From the NCBI RefSeq assembly GCF_024220175.1, contig NZ_CP098502.1:558001-622000 (forward strand): a stretch of DNA of 64,000 bases. Reading direction: 5' to 3'. The position numbers and the translations under genes were made by a program. The DNA comes from Paraconexibacter antarcticus (GTDB taxonomy: Bacteria > Actinomycetota > Thermoleophilia > Solirubrobacterales > Solirubrobacteraceae). The notes below the pieces were generated by a model. The model did no database searches and was not told where the DNA came from. It worked only from the letters and a program-made list of their open reading frames with translations. The first letter of the stretch is position 1; each line of letters opens with the position of its first letter. This document shows, one piece after another, positions 41,091 through 49,211 of the stretch.

Positions 41091-41414
41091 TTGCGTTTTG
41101 CTTGCGGGGTTGAGGCGGCGAAAGTCGGTCGGGGGTAACTCTGGGGGTAACAGGGACGGTTTGTGGTAGTTCGGGCCGGCGACTGAGACGTGCTGCTGGT
41201 CGAGAGGTCGACGGGCCCGAGGGGCGGTTTCTACGCAGCGCCGACATGGTGGAGCCGTCGACCGTTAGGTGCCATGGGCGGGAAGCCGTGCTCGCGAATC
41301 GCCGGTGTCGAAAGTGCTGAGATTCGCGCAAACCAGCACTTCTGGGTCGCGCCTGAAGCAGCACTGCGCCGAGCAGGTCGCGGTGGAGCGGTGCGTGAGT
41401 CTCGAGGTCGGTAC
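41091..41414. other. Left-end island DNA without a supported gene
   Basis: About 320 bases. The paired GGGGGTAAC repeats at about 41134-41154 read VTPRVTP on the minus strand, a motif I associate loosely with integrase C-termini, but no recombinase active-site motif follows. Nothing else is recognisable. Confidence 0.4.
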
Positions 41415-41870
41415 TCAGGGGCGCAGGGTGATGTCGATGTCGGTGGTGGCCGGGGTGCGGTCGGTGGCCAGGGCGGTGCCATGGGCGCCGTCGTAGCGGC
41501 CGGTGCCGCCGGTGACGGCGAACGGCGTGTGGTGGACCTTGCCGTTGGTGATGACGCCCTGGGCGGTAATGGTGCCGTCGGCGAGGTTCTCCTGCACGGT
41601 GCAGAGCGCCGTGTGCGACCCGATGATCGTGCAGATCAGCAGTTCGGATCCGGTGTCGTCGCCGGTGACCGCTGCTCCGAATCCGAGGCGGTCGCCCTGG
41701 CGGGGATCGTGCCTCGGGAAGAACCCGACGGTCTTCTTGTCCTTGGAGACGAGGTGAAGCGTCGTCGGCGGGACGGGGGCCTGTGCGGACCCGGTGGTCG
41801 TGATCGCGAGAGCGGTGGCAAGGGCCGTGAGGCCGGTGGCGGCAAGGGCGGTGATGGTGGTGCGGTGCAT
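41415..41870 (-). CDS. Secreted AOC-barrel (allene oxide cyclase/dirigent-like) protein
   Basis: 151 residues with a signal peptide (ITALAATGLTALATALAIT, cut near GSAQA). The mature part has the order of the AOC/dirigent beta-barrel: HLVSKDKKTVGFF, GDRLGFGAAVTG, ELLICTIIGSHTALCTVQENLADGTITAQGVI and the hallmark FAVTGGTGRYDGAHGTAL. In bacteria these are exported proteins of unknown ligand. AAGGAA precedes the ATG at 41870. There is no obvious operon partner. Confidence 0.78.
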   Translation of the reverse strand: MHRTTITALAATGLTALATALAITTTGSAQAPVPPTTLHLVSKDKKTVGFFPRHDPRQGDRLGFGAAVTGDDTGSELLICTIIGSHTALCTVQENLADGTITAQGVITNGKVHHTPFAVTGGTGRYDGAHGTALATDRTPATTDIDITLRP

Positions 41871-42179
41871 GATGTTCCTTGGTGTCGTGAGGTGGGTCCG
41901 GGGTTCGGACGAACGAGGTGAAGCTGTCTGGCGGGCGCTGATCCTGCGGCCGGGCCAGGTGGTCGGGTACGGCGTCCAGGCGGGCGAGGCGAACGGGTGC
42001 CCGATGGCGCGGATGGCTGGCCCCCGTCCCAGGCGAGGGCGGGGACGTCGTCGACACCGGCGAGCCAAAAGCGCATGCCGATGATGGGTGACCCTTGGGC
42101 GGACAAGAATCAGCACGTCGAGTACGACTGTTCGCTGTGCCTCGTCGCACTTCGGGTGGGGGCCTGTGGGGTGCCGTCG
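41871..42179. other. Intergenic island stretch without a supported gene
   Basis: About 310 bases between two minus-strand genes. Short frames exist on both strands but none has a family match or a credible start. It should carry the promoter of the AOC-barrel gene near its left edge. Confidence 0.45.
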
Positions 42180-42908
42180 TCAGCGGTCGGGGGCTCGCGG
42201 CGGCGGGAAGGTGCTGCACGCGACGCCAAGCCCGAGGATCCAGATTGCGTATAGCCCCGGGCCGAGCAGCCAGTTCATGTCGCCGCCGGGCGCGAGAAAC
42301 CCATGGTCGCCGAACACCGTTGCGGTCTCGAGCAGTTGCTCGGCTGCGAGGACCAGAGAGATCCACCCGAGCCATCGCGGGAAGCTGGCGTTTTTGACGG
42401 CGGCGATGATCGCCAGCGACTGCGTCACGATCGCGAACGTCAGCAGCGGAGCCCAGTACGCCTCCACGTCGGCGAGGGCGCGAGCGGTTCCAGCGTCGAG
42501 CGTTGCGGGATGGCGCGCGAGTCCTAGGCGCACGAGCAGCCCTGCTGCCACGAGCGCGACGGTTGTCGCGGCAGGGATGACGAACACCACGCGAGACACG
42601 CTCGCCAGACGGTCCGCGACGAAGGCGAAGAGCACGACACCCGGCACGGTTGAGGCCATCGTCAACCACGCCTGCAGCGCGATCGCGTCGTGATGCTCGC
42701 GGTAGTAGGTGACGAGCGCGCCGCCGGTGTCGGTGACTCCGGGGGGCATCGGCACCACACTCGACCCGGCCAGCAGGAGCACCGCGAAGGCGATCGCGGC
42801 GACCAGCGGCGCGCGAGCGGTTGGAGATGATGCGGCGTCTTGTCGCCCGTCGGGCATGCTGGCCTGGGCAGCAGCCGTGACGACTGTTCGGGGACGGCGC
42901 GTACTCAC
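42180..42908 (-). CDS. Six-helix membrane protein of unknown function (DUF4386-like)
   Basis: 242 residues. A ~30-residue hydrophilic N-terminus is followed by about six helices (APLVAAIAFAVLLLAGSSVV; ALQAWLTMASTVPGVVLFAF; VVFVIPAATTVALVAAGLLV; YWAPLLTFAIVTQSLAIIAA; WLGWISLVLAAEQLLETATV; LLGPGLYAIWILGLGVACS). The layout and the polar loop GGALVTYYREHHDAI resemble DUF4386-type proteins. The GTG at 42908 overlaps the RidA stop by 4 bp, so it is the third gene of a coupled operon. Confidence 0.7.
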   Translation of the reverse strand: MSTRRPRTVVTAAAQASMPDGRQDAASSPTARAPLVAAIAFAVLLLAGSSVVPMPPGVTDTGGALVTYYREHHDAIALQAWLTMASTVPGVVLFAFVADRLASVSRVVFVIPAATTVALVAAGLLVRLGLARHPATLDAGTARALADVEAYWAPLLTFAIVTQSLAIIAAVKNASFPRWLGWISLVLAAEQLLETATVFGDHGFLAPGGDMNWLLGPGLYAIWILGLGVACSTFPPPRAPDR

Positions 42909-43306
42909 ACGATCACCGCCTGCATCGTGATCTCGATGAGCAGGCCATCCGCGAACAGGCGCGGGACGGGGATCAAGGTCGTCGGCGCGACCGCGGCACC
43001 ATGGTCGGCTGCCGCCCGCATCACGCCGTCCAGGAGCTGCTCGTGTTTGGCCGGCTCCCAGTCGACGACCAACATCGTGATCGCCACGACGTCCTCGAAC
43101 GTCGCGCCAGCGCTGGCGAGTGCGATCGCGACGTTCTGAAGTGCCGCCGCGGTTTGGCCGGTCAGGTCGTCGGCAATCAGGCGGCCATCTGCGTCCAGCG
43201 CAGTCTGGCCGGCGATGTGCACCGCCCGACCGTTGGGCGCGACGCTGACGTGGCTGTAGCCCTCTGGGGTCATCAGTCCCGCGGGGTTCAAGCGCTCGAT
43301 GATCAT
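42905..43306 (-). CDS. RidA-family (YjgF/UK114) protein
   Basis: 133 residues: a full Rid fold with PEGYSHVSVAPNGRAVHIAGQTALDADGRLI and TAAALQNVAIALASAGATFEDVVAITMLVVDWEPA, ending in PTTLIPVPRLFADGLLIEITMQAVI. The catalytic Arg of RidA proper (before the last strand, usually in RxxV..xLP) is not evident: the region reads TTLIPVPRLF, so this may be a Rid subgroup without deaminase activity. It overlaps the SnoaL-like gene upstream and the membrane-protein gene downstream by 4 bp each. Confidence 0.85.
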   Translation of the reverse strand: MIIERLNPAGLMTPEGYSHVSVAPNGRAVHIAGQTALDADGRLIADDLTGQTAAALQNVAIALASAGATFEDVVAITMLVVDWEPAKHEQLLDGVMRAAADHGAAVAPTTLIPVPRLFADGLLIEITMQAVIV

Positions 43307-43707
43307 GCGAGGCCCGCTGCGGCGGCGAGGTCCGCCCCGAGCTGGCGCTGGACGCTGAGCCAGTCGATGTATGTGTCCTTTCGCGCGATGAGCCCGCCGG
43401 TCAGGGTGAACACGTCGATGCCCTCGCTTTCGAAGTGCGCACCGGCGAGCGTGCCGCTGATCACGTATTCGCTGACGAAGTGCTCGGCACCGAGGTGCGC
43501 GCGTCGCATGGTGAACGCGAGGTCGGGCACCTGCGCGAAGCCCTCGGCGATGGCGGCGCGTACGGCCTCGCGACCGGTTGCGGGCTCGGCGTAACCGTGC
43601 TGGTGGAACACCGTGTCGGCGGTGTGCATCGCGACGATCGCGTCGGGATCGCGGTCTGCCCACGCCTGGCTGTAGGTCGCCGCGAAGTCCTGAAGTGTGG
43701 TGGTCAT
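43303..43707 (-). CDS. SnoaL-like (NTF2-fold) protein
   Basis: 134 residues in the NTF2-like order: LQDFAATYSQAWADRDPDAIVAMHTADTVFHQHG, the helix TGREAVRAAIAEGFAQVPDLAFTMRRAHLGAEHFVSEYVISGTLAGA, and IDVFTLTGGLIARKDTYIDW. Members act as small hydrolases, isomerases or ligand binders. It is the first gene of the three-gene operon and is divergent from the LuxR-family regulator, with about 95 bp between the starts. Confidence 0.85.
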   Translation of the reverse strand: MTTTLQDFAATYSQAWADRDPDAIVAMHTADTVFHQHGYAEPATGREAVRAAIAEGFAQVPDLAFTMRRAHLGAEHFVSEYVISGTLAGAHFESEGIDVFTLTGGLIARKDTYIDWLSVQRQLGADLAAAAGLA

Positions 43708-43802
43708 GCTGGTGAGGATGCCGTCGCGCCGGCACTGCCGCGACGGGAACGGGCCCCTGGTCTTTTGCGACGTCTACCCCTGGTATCCGTCACGATCGGC
43801 CC

Positions 43803-46550
43803 GTGAGGCTTTACGAGCGCGATCTTGAGATCGAGACCATCGACCGACGCCTCGTCACCGGCGGACTGCTCCTGGTCGAGGGACCCGCAGGCATCGGCAA
43901 GAGCTCACTGCTCAGCGAGGCGGCGCGCCGCGGGCTCGCGACCCGCCGCGTACTGCAGGCCCGCGGCACGCTTCTCGAGGTGAACTACGCCTTCGGCGTC
44001 GCTCGGCAACTCTTCGAGTCGGCGCTGCGCGGAAGCGAGCGCTCCCGCCTGCTTGCAGGCGCGGCGGGCGCGGCGGCCGCCGCCGTCGACCCCCACACAA
44101 CGAACGGAGCTGCGGACGCCGCGGGCTTTGCGGTCCTGCGCGGACTCGCAGCGCTGACGATCAACATCGCCGAGCGGGGGCCACTGCTGCTGGTCGTCGA
44201 CGACCTGCAGTGGGCCGACACGCCCTCACTGCGTTTCGTGGCGTTCCTCGCCCGTCGACTTGATGGGCCGGACATCGCACTCGCTGTAGGGGTTCGTACC
44301 GGTGAAGCTGGCGCGGCTGACGAGCTTCTGGAAGACGTGCGCTCAGAACACACCACGAGCGTGCTGCGACCCACGACGCTGAGCCAGACGGCAACCACCG
44401 CCTTGGTGCACGAGCGCGACCCGCACGCCGACGCAGCCACCTGCATCGAGTGTCACGCCGCCACCGGCGGCAACCCGCTGCTCGTCACCGAGGTTGCGCG
44501 GGCGATCGACGAGGGCCTTGATCCGATCGCCGCAGCCGCCTCGGGCATTGGGCCCGGCGTCCGCCGGCGCATAGAGAACGCCGACCCGTGCGCGCTGGGG
44601 GTCGCCCGCGCAGCGGCCGTGCTTGGCGACGGCGCGACCCTGGCACGCATCGCCACCCTCGCCGCAACCGATGCCGTCGACGTTGGCCGCGCCATCACCG
44701 CCCTGACCGAAGCCGAGGTGCTCACGAAGACACCCGAGCCCTACACGTTCACGCACCCGCTCGTGCAGGCGGCGGTGCTCGAATCGCTCGACACCGGCGA
44801 ACGGATTGCGCTGCATCGCCTTGCCGCGGCGACGCTGGAGGCTGAAGGCGAGGCGGGCGAGCGGATCGCCGCACATCTGCTCGCCACCCCAGGTACTGCC
44901 GATCCGCAGGTCGTCGCCCGGCTACGTCACGTTGCCGCGGAGGCGTTGAACCGCGGCGCGGCACGGTCGGCCGTGCCGTTGCTGCGCCGTGCGCTTGCTG
45001 AGCCTCCAGCCCGTACGGAGCGGTGCGACGTGCTGCGCGAGCTCGCAACAGCCGAGCGCCTGGTCGGCGACGCCGCGGCCGTCGCTCATCTGCGCACCGC
45101 TCAATCACTGGCCGCCGACGCGCACGCGCGAGCCGGTCTGGCACGCGACCTCGCGATGGCGCAGTACGACCTCTCCTACTACGAGGACGCCGCGCAGACC
45201 CTGTCGACCGCGCTGCGCGAAGCGCCCGAGGACCTTGATCCGAGGGCACGCGACACGCTGCGCGTCGATCTCTTGACGGTCGCGCTGCAGGCGTCGAGCA
45301 TCGACGCCGACCAGCTGCTGAGCGACATCGGGCGCGGGCCCGCGTCGGCTGATCCCGCGGTCATGATCGCGTTGCGAATCGCGTCGCTCGCGCTCCGCCT
45401 CCTCGACGGCCCGGTAGCGGACACGTTGCCCGAACTCGAGCAGATTCTGCGCGACACACCACCGTCCCCCGAGCGCCTGGACGTCCATACCCCGCTCTGG
45501 TTCGCGCTCGTGCTGTGCGAGCGCTTTGACGTCGTCCGGGAGATGCTCGACGAGGTCGAAGCAAGCGGAGGCGGCTGGATGCGTCGGCAGTTCGCGCTGA
45601 ACCTCGCACGCGCCCGCCTCGAGCATCGTCTCGGCGACCTGGACGCGGCGCTGGCGACGCACGAGGCCAACCTCGAGATCGGGCTGGACAACCGGACCGG
45701 GACGCTTTTCACGCTCGCCGGGCTCGTATCGGTCTGCGTTGACCGCGGCGACATCCCACGGGCCTTGAGCGCGCTCAGCACCGCTGACATACCAGCTTCG
45801 CGAACCGAGTCGCACCTGTCCTGGATGCACTGGGCGGTCGGCCGCGCACTGGCTGCGGCCGGCGACGACGTCGCGGCAGCGCGCGCGTTCGACGCTGGAT
45901 GCGCCATCCAGCGCGGGTTTCCCGACGACCGGACACCCGTCTGGGAGGAGGGCGGGGCAGACCGCATCGCCTGCTCTATCCGGCTCGGCCGCGAGCGCGA
46001 AGCTCGAGCGGATGTCGAACACACGCTGGCCGTCGCGCGACGCGCGGAACTGCGCGGACTCGAAGGGATCGCCCTGCGACTGCGAGGTGTGCTCGACAGT
46101 GACTCCGACAGCCTCGAAACCTCCGTCCAGCTACTCGAGCAGACACCGATGCGACTGGAGCTCGCCCGGTCGCTGTGCGAACTCGGGTCAGCACGGCGCA
46201 GGGCAGGACAACGCACCCAAGCACGGGCGCCGCTGCGGCGAGCCCTTGATCTCGCCCACGCCTGCGGAGCCCGACCACTTGCCGACCGTGCACGCCAGGA
46301 ACTCACCCTCGCCGGCGCACGCCCAAGGCGCGACGCCGAGACCGGCCGCGACGCACTAACCGCCGCCGAACGGCGCGTCGCACGACTCGTCGCGAGCGGA
46401 CGCACCAACCGAGAGACAGCCCAAGAGCTGTTCATCACGGTCAAGACCGTCGAAGGCCACGTCGCCCACATCTTCCGCAAGCTCGACATCCACCGACGAA
46501 CCGATCTCCCCGCGGCGCTAGACGCCGACCGCGAACCCATGGAGCCGTAA
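43803..46550 (+). CDS. LuxR-family transcriptional regulator with AAA ATPase (LAL type)
   Basis: 915 residues. The N-terminal ATPase has Walker A VEGPAGIGKSSLL (residues ~26-38) and Walker B LLLVVDDLQWAD (~128-139). The middle is helical repeats of TPR type, where signals are sensed in relatives. The C-terminus is a LuxR helix-turn-helix (LTAAERRVARLVASGRTNRETAQELFITVKTVEGHVAHIFRKLDI). It is the obvious candidate regulator of the divergent SnoaL/RidA/membrane operon. A TATCCG hexamer lies about 13 bases before the GTG at 43803. Confidence 0.93.
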   Translation: MRLYERDLEIETIDRRLVTGGLLLVEGPAGIGKSSLLSEAARRGLATRRVLQARGTLLEVNYAFGVARQLFESALRGSERSRLLAGAAGAAAAAVDPHTTNGAADAAGFAVLRGLAALTINIAERGPLLLVVDDLQWADTPSLRFVAFLARRLDGPDIALAVGVRTGEAGAADELLEDVRSEHTTSVLRPTTLSQTATTALVHERDPHADAATCIECHAATGGNPLLVTEVARAIDEGLDPIAAAASGIGPGVRRRIENADPCALGVARAAAVLGDGATLARIATLAATDAVDVGRAITALTEAEVLTKTPEPYTFTHPLVQAAVLESLDTGERIALHRLAAATLEAEGEAGERIAAHLLATPGTADPQVVARLRHVAAEALNRGAARSAVPLLRRALAEPPARTERCDVLRELATAERLVGDAAAVAHLRTAQSLAADAHARAGLARDLAMAQYDLSYYEDAAQTLSTALREAPEDLDPRARDTLRVDLLTVALQASSIDADQLLSDIGRGPASADPAVMIALRIASLALRLLDGPVADTLPELEQILRDTPPSPERLDVHTPLWFALVLCERFDVVREMLDEVEASGGGWMRRQFALNLARARLEHRLGDLDAALATHEANLEIGLDNRTGTLFTLAGLVSVCVDRGDIPRALSALSTADIPASRTESHLSWMHWAVGRALAAAGDDVAAARAFDAGCAIQRGFPDDRTPVWEEGGADRIACSIRLGREREARADVEHTLAVARRAELRGLEGIALRLRGVLDSDSDSLETSVQLLEQTPMRLELARSLCELGSARRRAGQRTQARAPLRRALDLAHACGARPLADRARQELTLAGARPRRDAETGRDALTAAERRVARLVASGRTNRETAQELFITVKTVEGHVAHIFRKLDIHRRTDLPAALDADREPMEP

Positions 46551-46618
46551 GCCATTGCTCGCCCCGCGAAGGAGAAGCGGCGCTGCAGCGAGGGTCCGCC
46601 TGCCAACGGCTGCGGGTC

Positions 46619-47050
46619 CTAGCCGTCTTCGAGATGTCGGCGCAGGCGCTTGAGCTGCGCTGCGAGGTCGTGGCCGATCCCGGCCTTGATGATCGGGTGC
46701 AGAACGCGGGGGCCGCCGAGACGAGCCTCGTCGCTCTGCGTAAACCACGTGCTCGTGCCGCGCGCCTCGAGGCTGTAGGTCACGTCGATCACGTCGTGGC
46801 CGTCGTCCTCGTGCCAGCGGATGAGGTGCGGTGGTTCTGACGCTACGAGCGTATACGCCATGTCGCGCGCGGGAAGCAGCGGCACGGGACGGTGTCGCAC
46901 GCGATAGGTCGTCGTCTGGCCGGCGTCGACGGGAGCCGGTTCCACGTGCTCGATCTTCGGACACCAGATGCGGTCGTTCAGCGGATCGGCCACGAACGCG
47001 AAGACGTCAGTGACCGGCCGGTTGATCAAGATCGAGCGAGCGACACGCAT
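46619..47050 (-). CDS. SRPBCC-family protein controlled by a TetR-type palindrome
   Basis: 143 residues with the START/SRPBCC plan: SILINRPVTDVFAFVADPLNDRIWCPKIEHVEP, then TTYRVRHRPVPLLPARDMAYTLVASEPPHLIRWHEDDGHDVIDVTYSLEARGTSTWFTQSDEAR and a terminal helix (GIGHDLAAQLKRLRRHLED). It probably binds or transports a hydrophobic compound. The start at 47050 is divergent from a truncated tetR gene, with a 22-bp palindrome between. Confidence 0.85.
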   Translation of the reverse strand: MRVARSILINRPVTDVFAFVADPLNDRIWCPKIEHVEPAPVDAGQTTTYRVRHRPVPLLPARDMAYTLVASEPPHLIRWHEDDGHDVIDVTYSLEARGTSTWFTQSDEARLGGPRVLHPIIKAGIGHDLAAQLKRLRRHLEDG

Positions 47051-47056
47051 CCCCGG

Positions 47057-47078
47057 TTACCTACCTACAGGTAGGTAA
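47057..47078. promoter_or_regulatory. Palindromic TetR-type operator
   Basis: Perfect 10-bp arms TTACCTACCT and AGGTAGGTAA, separated by AC, lie between the SRPBCC start (47050) and the tetR start (47078, overlapping the last base). The placement allows control of both genes. The cognate regulator is truncated downstream. Confidence 0.75.
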
Positions 47079-47190
47079 TGACGCAACGAGATCTCCCACC
47101 GCCTCGCAGACTGAGCGCTAGCAAGCGACGCGCGACGATCCTCGACGCCGCGCTGCCGCACTTCGCCGCCCCCTCTCTGCCAAGGTGACG
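47078..47190 (+). pseudogene. TetR-family regulator, N-terminal remnant cut by IS3
   Basis: The ATG at 47078 opens MTQRDLPPPRRLSASKRRATILDAALPHFAA, the start of a TetR helix-turn-helix (KRRATILDAALPHFA is helix 1). After about 36 codons it runs to a TGA near the IS3 end at 47191. The rest of the HTH and the ligand domain are absent; I do not see the lost part on the far side of the IS. The operator is intact, so the SRPBCC gene may be derepressed. Confidence 0.75.
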
Positions 47191-47247
47191 TGAGACAGGT
47201 TCTACCGTTGTATTTACTGAGCCTGAGGGCGAGAACGGACGTGCGTT

Positions 47248-47760
47248 GTGTCGCAGTTCCCTGCAGGGATGAAGGACGAGCTGGAGGGTTCCGCCGGCGG
47301 TGTGCCGGAGGGAGCCGAAGGCGAGCGTAGGCACATCGCCGGCGGCGCGTCGTCGCTGGTGGGGGTCCCGGATCCCGAGCTCGTGCCGCGGGCGACGCGC
47401 CGCAGGTTCACCGCGGCGTACAAGCTGAAGATCGTGCTCGCCGCCGAGGCGTGCACCAAGCCCGGCGAGATCGGCGAGGTGCTGCGCCGCGAGGGCTTGT
47501 ACTCCTCGCTGCTGACGGAGTGGCGGCGGGCCCGCGACAGCGGCGCGCTCGGGGCGCTGGAGCCTCGCCAGCGTGGCCCCAAGCCGCCGAGCGCCGAGCG
47601 GATGGAGAACGCGGCGCTGCGTCGCCAGCTGGAGCGCTCGCAGGCCGATCTGGTGACGGCGCGTCGGGTGATCGAGGTGCAGGGAAACGTCTCCGCGCTC
47701 TTGGAAGAACTGCTGGCCAAGAGCGCGCCGGAGACCGACGAGCAGCCGCCGCGATCATGA
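47248..47760 (+). CDS. IS3-family transposase OrfA
   Basis: 170 residues from the GTG at 47248. A long N-terminal extension precedes the helix-turn-helix RRRFTAAYKLKIVLAAEACTKPGEIGEVLRREGLYSSLLTEWRRA. A coiled-coil segment follows (ERMENAALRRQLERSQADLVTARRVIEVQ) and the end is NVSALLEELL. The extension suggests that the true start could be further in. The stop overlaps the OrfB start (ATGA). Confidence 0.85.
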   Translation: MSQFPAGMKDELEGSAGGVPEGAEGERRHIAGGASSLVGVPDPELVPRATRRRFTAAYKLKIVLAAEACTKPGEIGEVLRREGLYSSLLTEWRRARDSGALGALEPRQRGPKPPSAERMENAALRRQLERSQADLVTARRVIEVQGNVSALLEELLAKSAPETDEQPPRS

Positions 47761-48767
47761 TCGATCAGGCCGTCATTGAGATCGAGCCGCTGGTCGGCAT
47801 CCTGCCCGCGTGCCGCGCCCTCGGCGCGTCCAGGGCGTCGTTGTATCGCCGACGCAGCCCGCCGCCCGCGCGCGCGTCAGTGCCGCGCAGGCGGCCCGGC
47901 CGGGCGCTGTCGGATGAGGAGCGTGCCGCGGTGCTCGAGCAGTTGCACAGCCCGCGCTTTCAGGACGCCTCCCCTGCCGAGGTCTGGGCGACGCTGCTGG
48001 ATGAGGGGATCTACCTTGCGTCGCAGCGCACGATGTACCGGATCCTCGCCGCCGAGTACGGCGGCGTCACCGAGCGCCGCGCGCAGCTGACCCATCCGCC
48101 CTACGCCGCACCGGAACTGCTCGCCGAGCGGCCGAACGAGATTTGGTCCTGGGACATCTCGAAGTTGAAGGGTCCGGCGAAGTGGACCTACTACTACCTC
48201 TACGTCATTCTCGACGTCTACAGCCGCTACGCCGTCGGCTGGACGGTGCAGCACCGCGAGAACGCGCACCTGGCCAAGGCGCTGATCGGCCAGGCGTGCG
48301 AGCAACAGAACATCGTCCGTGGCCAGTTGACGGTGCACGCCGACCGCGGCCCGGCGATGACGTCCAAGCCCGTCGCGTTCCTCCTCGCCGACCTCGGCGT
48401 CCTGCGCTCGCATAACCGGCCGTACACGTCGACGGACAACCCGTACTCCGAGTCACAGTTCAAGACGATGAAGTACCGGCCCGGGTTCCCCGCACGGTTC
48501 GACCACATCGACCACGCCCGCGCCTTCTGCCGCGACTTCTTCGGCTGGTACCACCACGCTCACCGCCACGCCGGCATCGGCCTGATGACCCCACACGACG
48601 TCCACCACGGCCACGCTCCGGCCGTCCACGCCGCCCGCACCACCGTCCTCGACGCGGCCTACGCCGCCACGCCCGAACGCTTCGTCCGGCACCCGCCCCG
48701 ACCGCCCGCGCTGCCGACCGCCGCCTACATCAACAAGCCCAAGCCCGAGGAGCCCGCCGCTCACTAA
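47757..48767 (+). CDS. IS3-family transposase OrfB
   Basis: 336 residues, intact integrase core with Asp in IWSWDISKLKG, Asp in VHADRGPAM and Glu in NPYSESQFKTMKYRP. The N-terminal part carries the HTH_21-like region LVGILPACRALGASRASLYRRR. The ATG at 47757 overlaps the OrfA stop; translational coupling or frameshifting would give the active protein. Confidence 0.9.
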   Translation: MIDQAVIEIEPLVGILPACRALGASRASLYRRRSPPPARASVPRRRPGRALSDEERAAVLEQLHSPRFQDASPAEVWATLLDEGIYLASQRTMYRILAAEYGGVTERRAQLTHPPYAAPELLAERPNEIWSWDISKLKGPAKWTYYYLYVILDVYSRYAVGWTVQHRENAHLAKALIGQACEQQNIVRGQLTVHADRGPAMTSKPVAFLLADLGVLRSHNRPYTSTDNPYSESQFKTMKYRPGFPARFDHIDHARAFCRDFFGWYHHAHRHAGIGLMTPHDVHHGHAPAVHAARTTVLDAAYAATPERFVRHPPRPPALPTAAYINKPKPEEPAAH

Positions 48768-48788
48768 ATTCGCCCCGACACTGTCTCA

Positions 48789-49211
48789 TCCGGCTTGACA
48801 GGTTCCGGAGAGTGGAGAAGACGGAGCTCCCGCACCTGTGGCGCCTCCTTGTGCCTATAAGCACGAGCCCGCGGTCGAGGGCGAGGCTAGCGGGTACGCT
48901 CGGCCGGAGGTCAGCGGCGTGTTGCCTAAGTTCGCTTCAGCGTCGTAGTGCCGGTGCGGGTCCTATCTCGTCGGGCGAACGAAGTGTTAGGGGCTGGCGG
49001 TGCAGAAGCAACGGATTGTTCCTTTCTCCGTTCGGGACCCAGCACGTGGGCGCGATGCGACGTAAGGCCGGAGTCGTGACGTGCTTTGGCCGTGGGGGGT
49101 CGGACCTCGGCGCGTGCGTGCTCTCCGCGCGGGTCCGGTTGTTCTGTCTGGCGCGAGAGGTTCGACGGGTTGTGTGCTGACAACTCGCACGGAGTGCGGA
49201 CAACAAATGCG
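48789..49211. other. Stretch between two IS elements, no supported gene
   Basis: About 420 bases wedged between the right end of one IS and the left end of the next. Short frames are present on both strands but look unlike coding sequence. It may be the remains of whatever followed tetR. Confidence 0.5.

Larger units (their letters stand above)
47191..48788 (+). mobile_element. IS3-family insertion sequence in tetR (1598 bp)
   Basis: Ends TGAGACAG at 47191 and CTGTCTCA ending at 48788 form short inverted repeats, with weaker matching inward (TTTACTGAG against TTTAGTGAG). OrfA and OrfB overlap by ATGA. No target duplication is seen (left ACG, right TCC), and sequence to the right does not continue tetR, so DNA was lost or rearranged on insertion. 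Confidence 0.8.

Noticed and set aside
40882..42669. Minus-strand open frame containing RADERIRTADPFITSEV
   Set aside because: This is the well-known false protein produced by reading antisense through a tRNA-Thr gene. The same words recur at 56626-56922 over the tRNA fragment.
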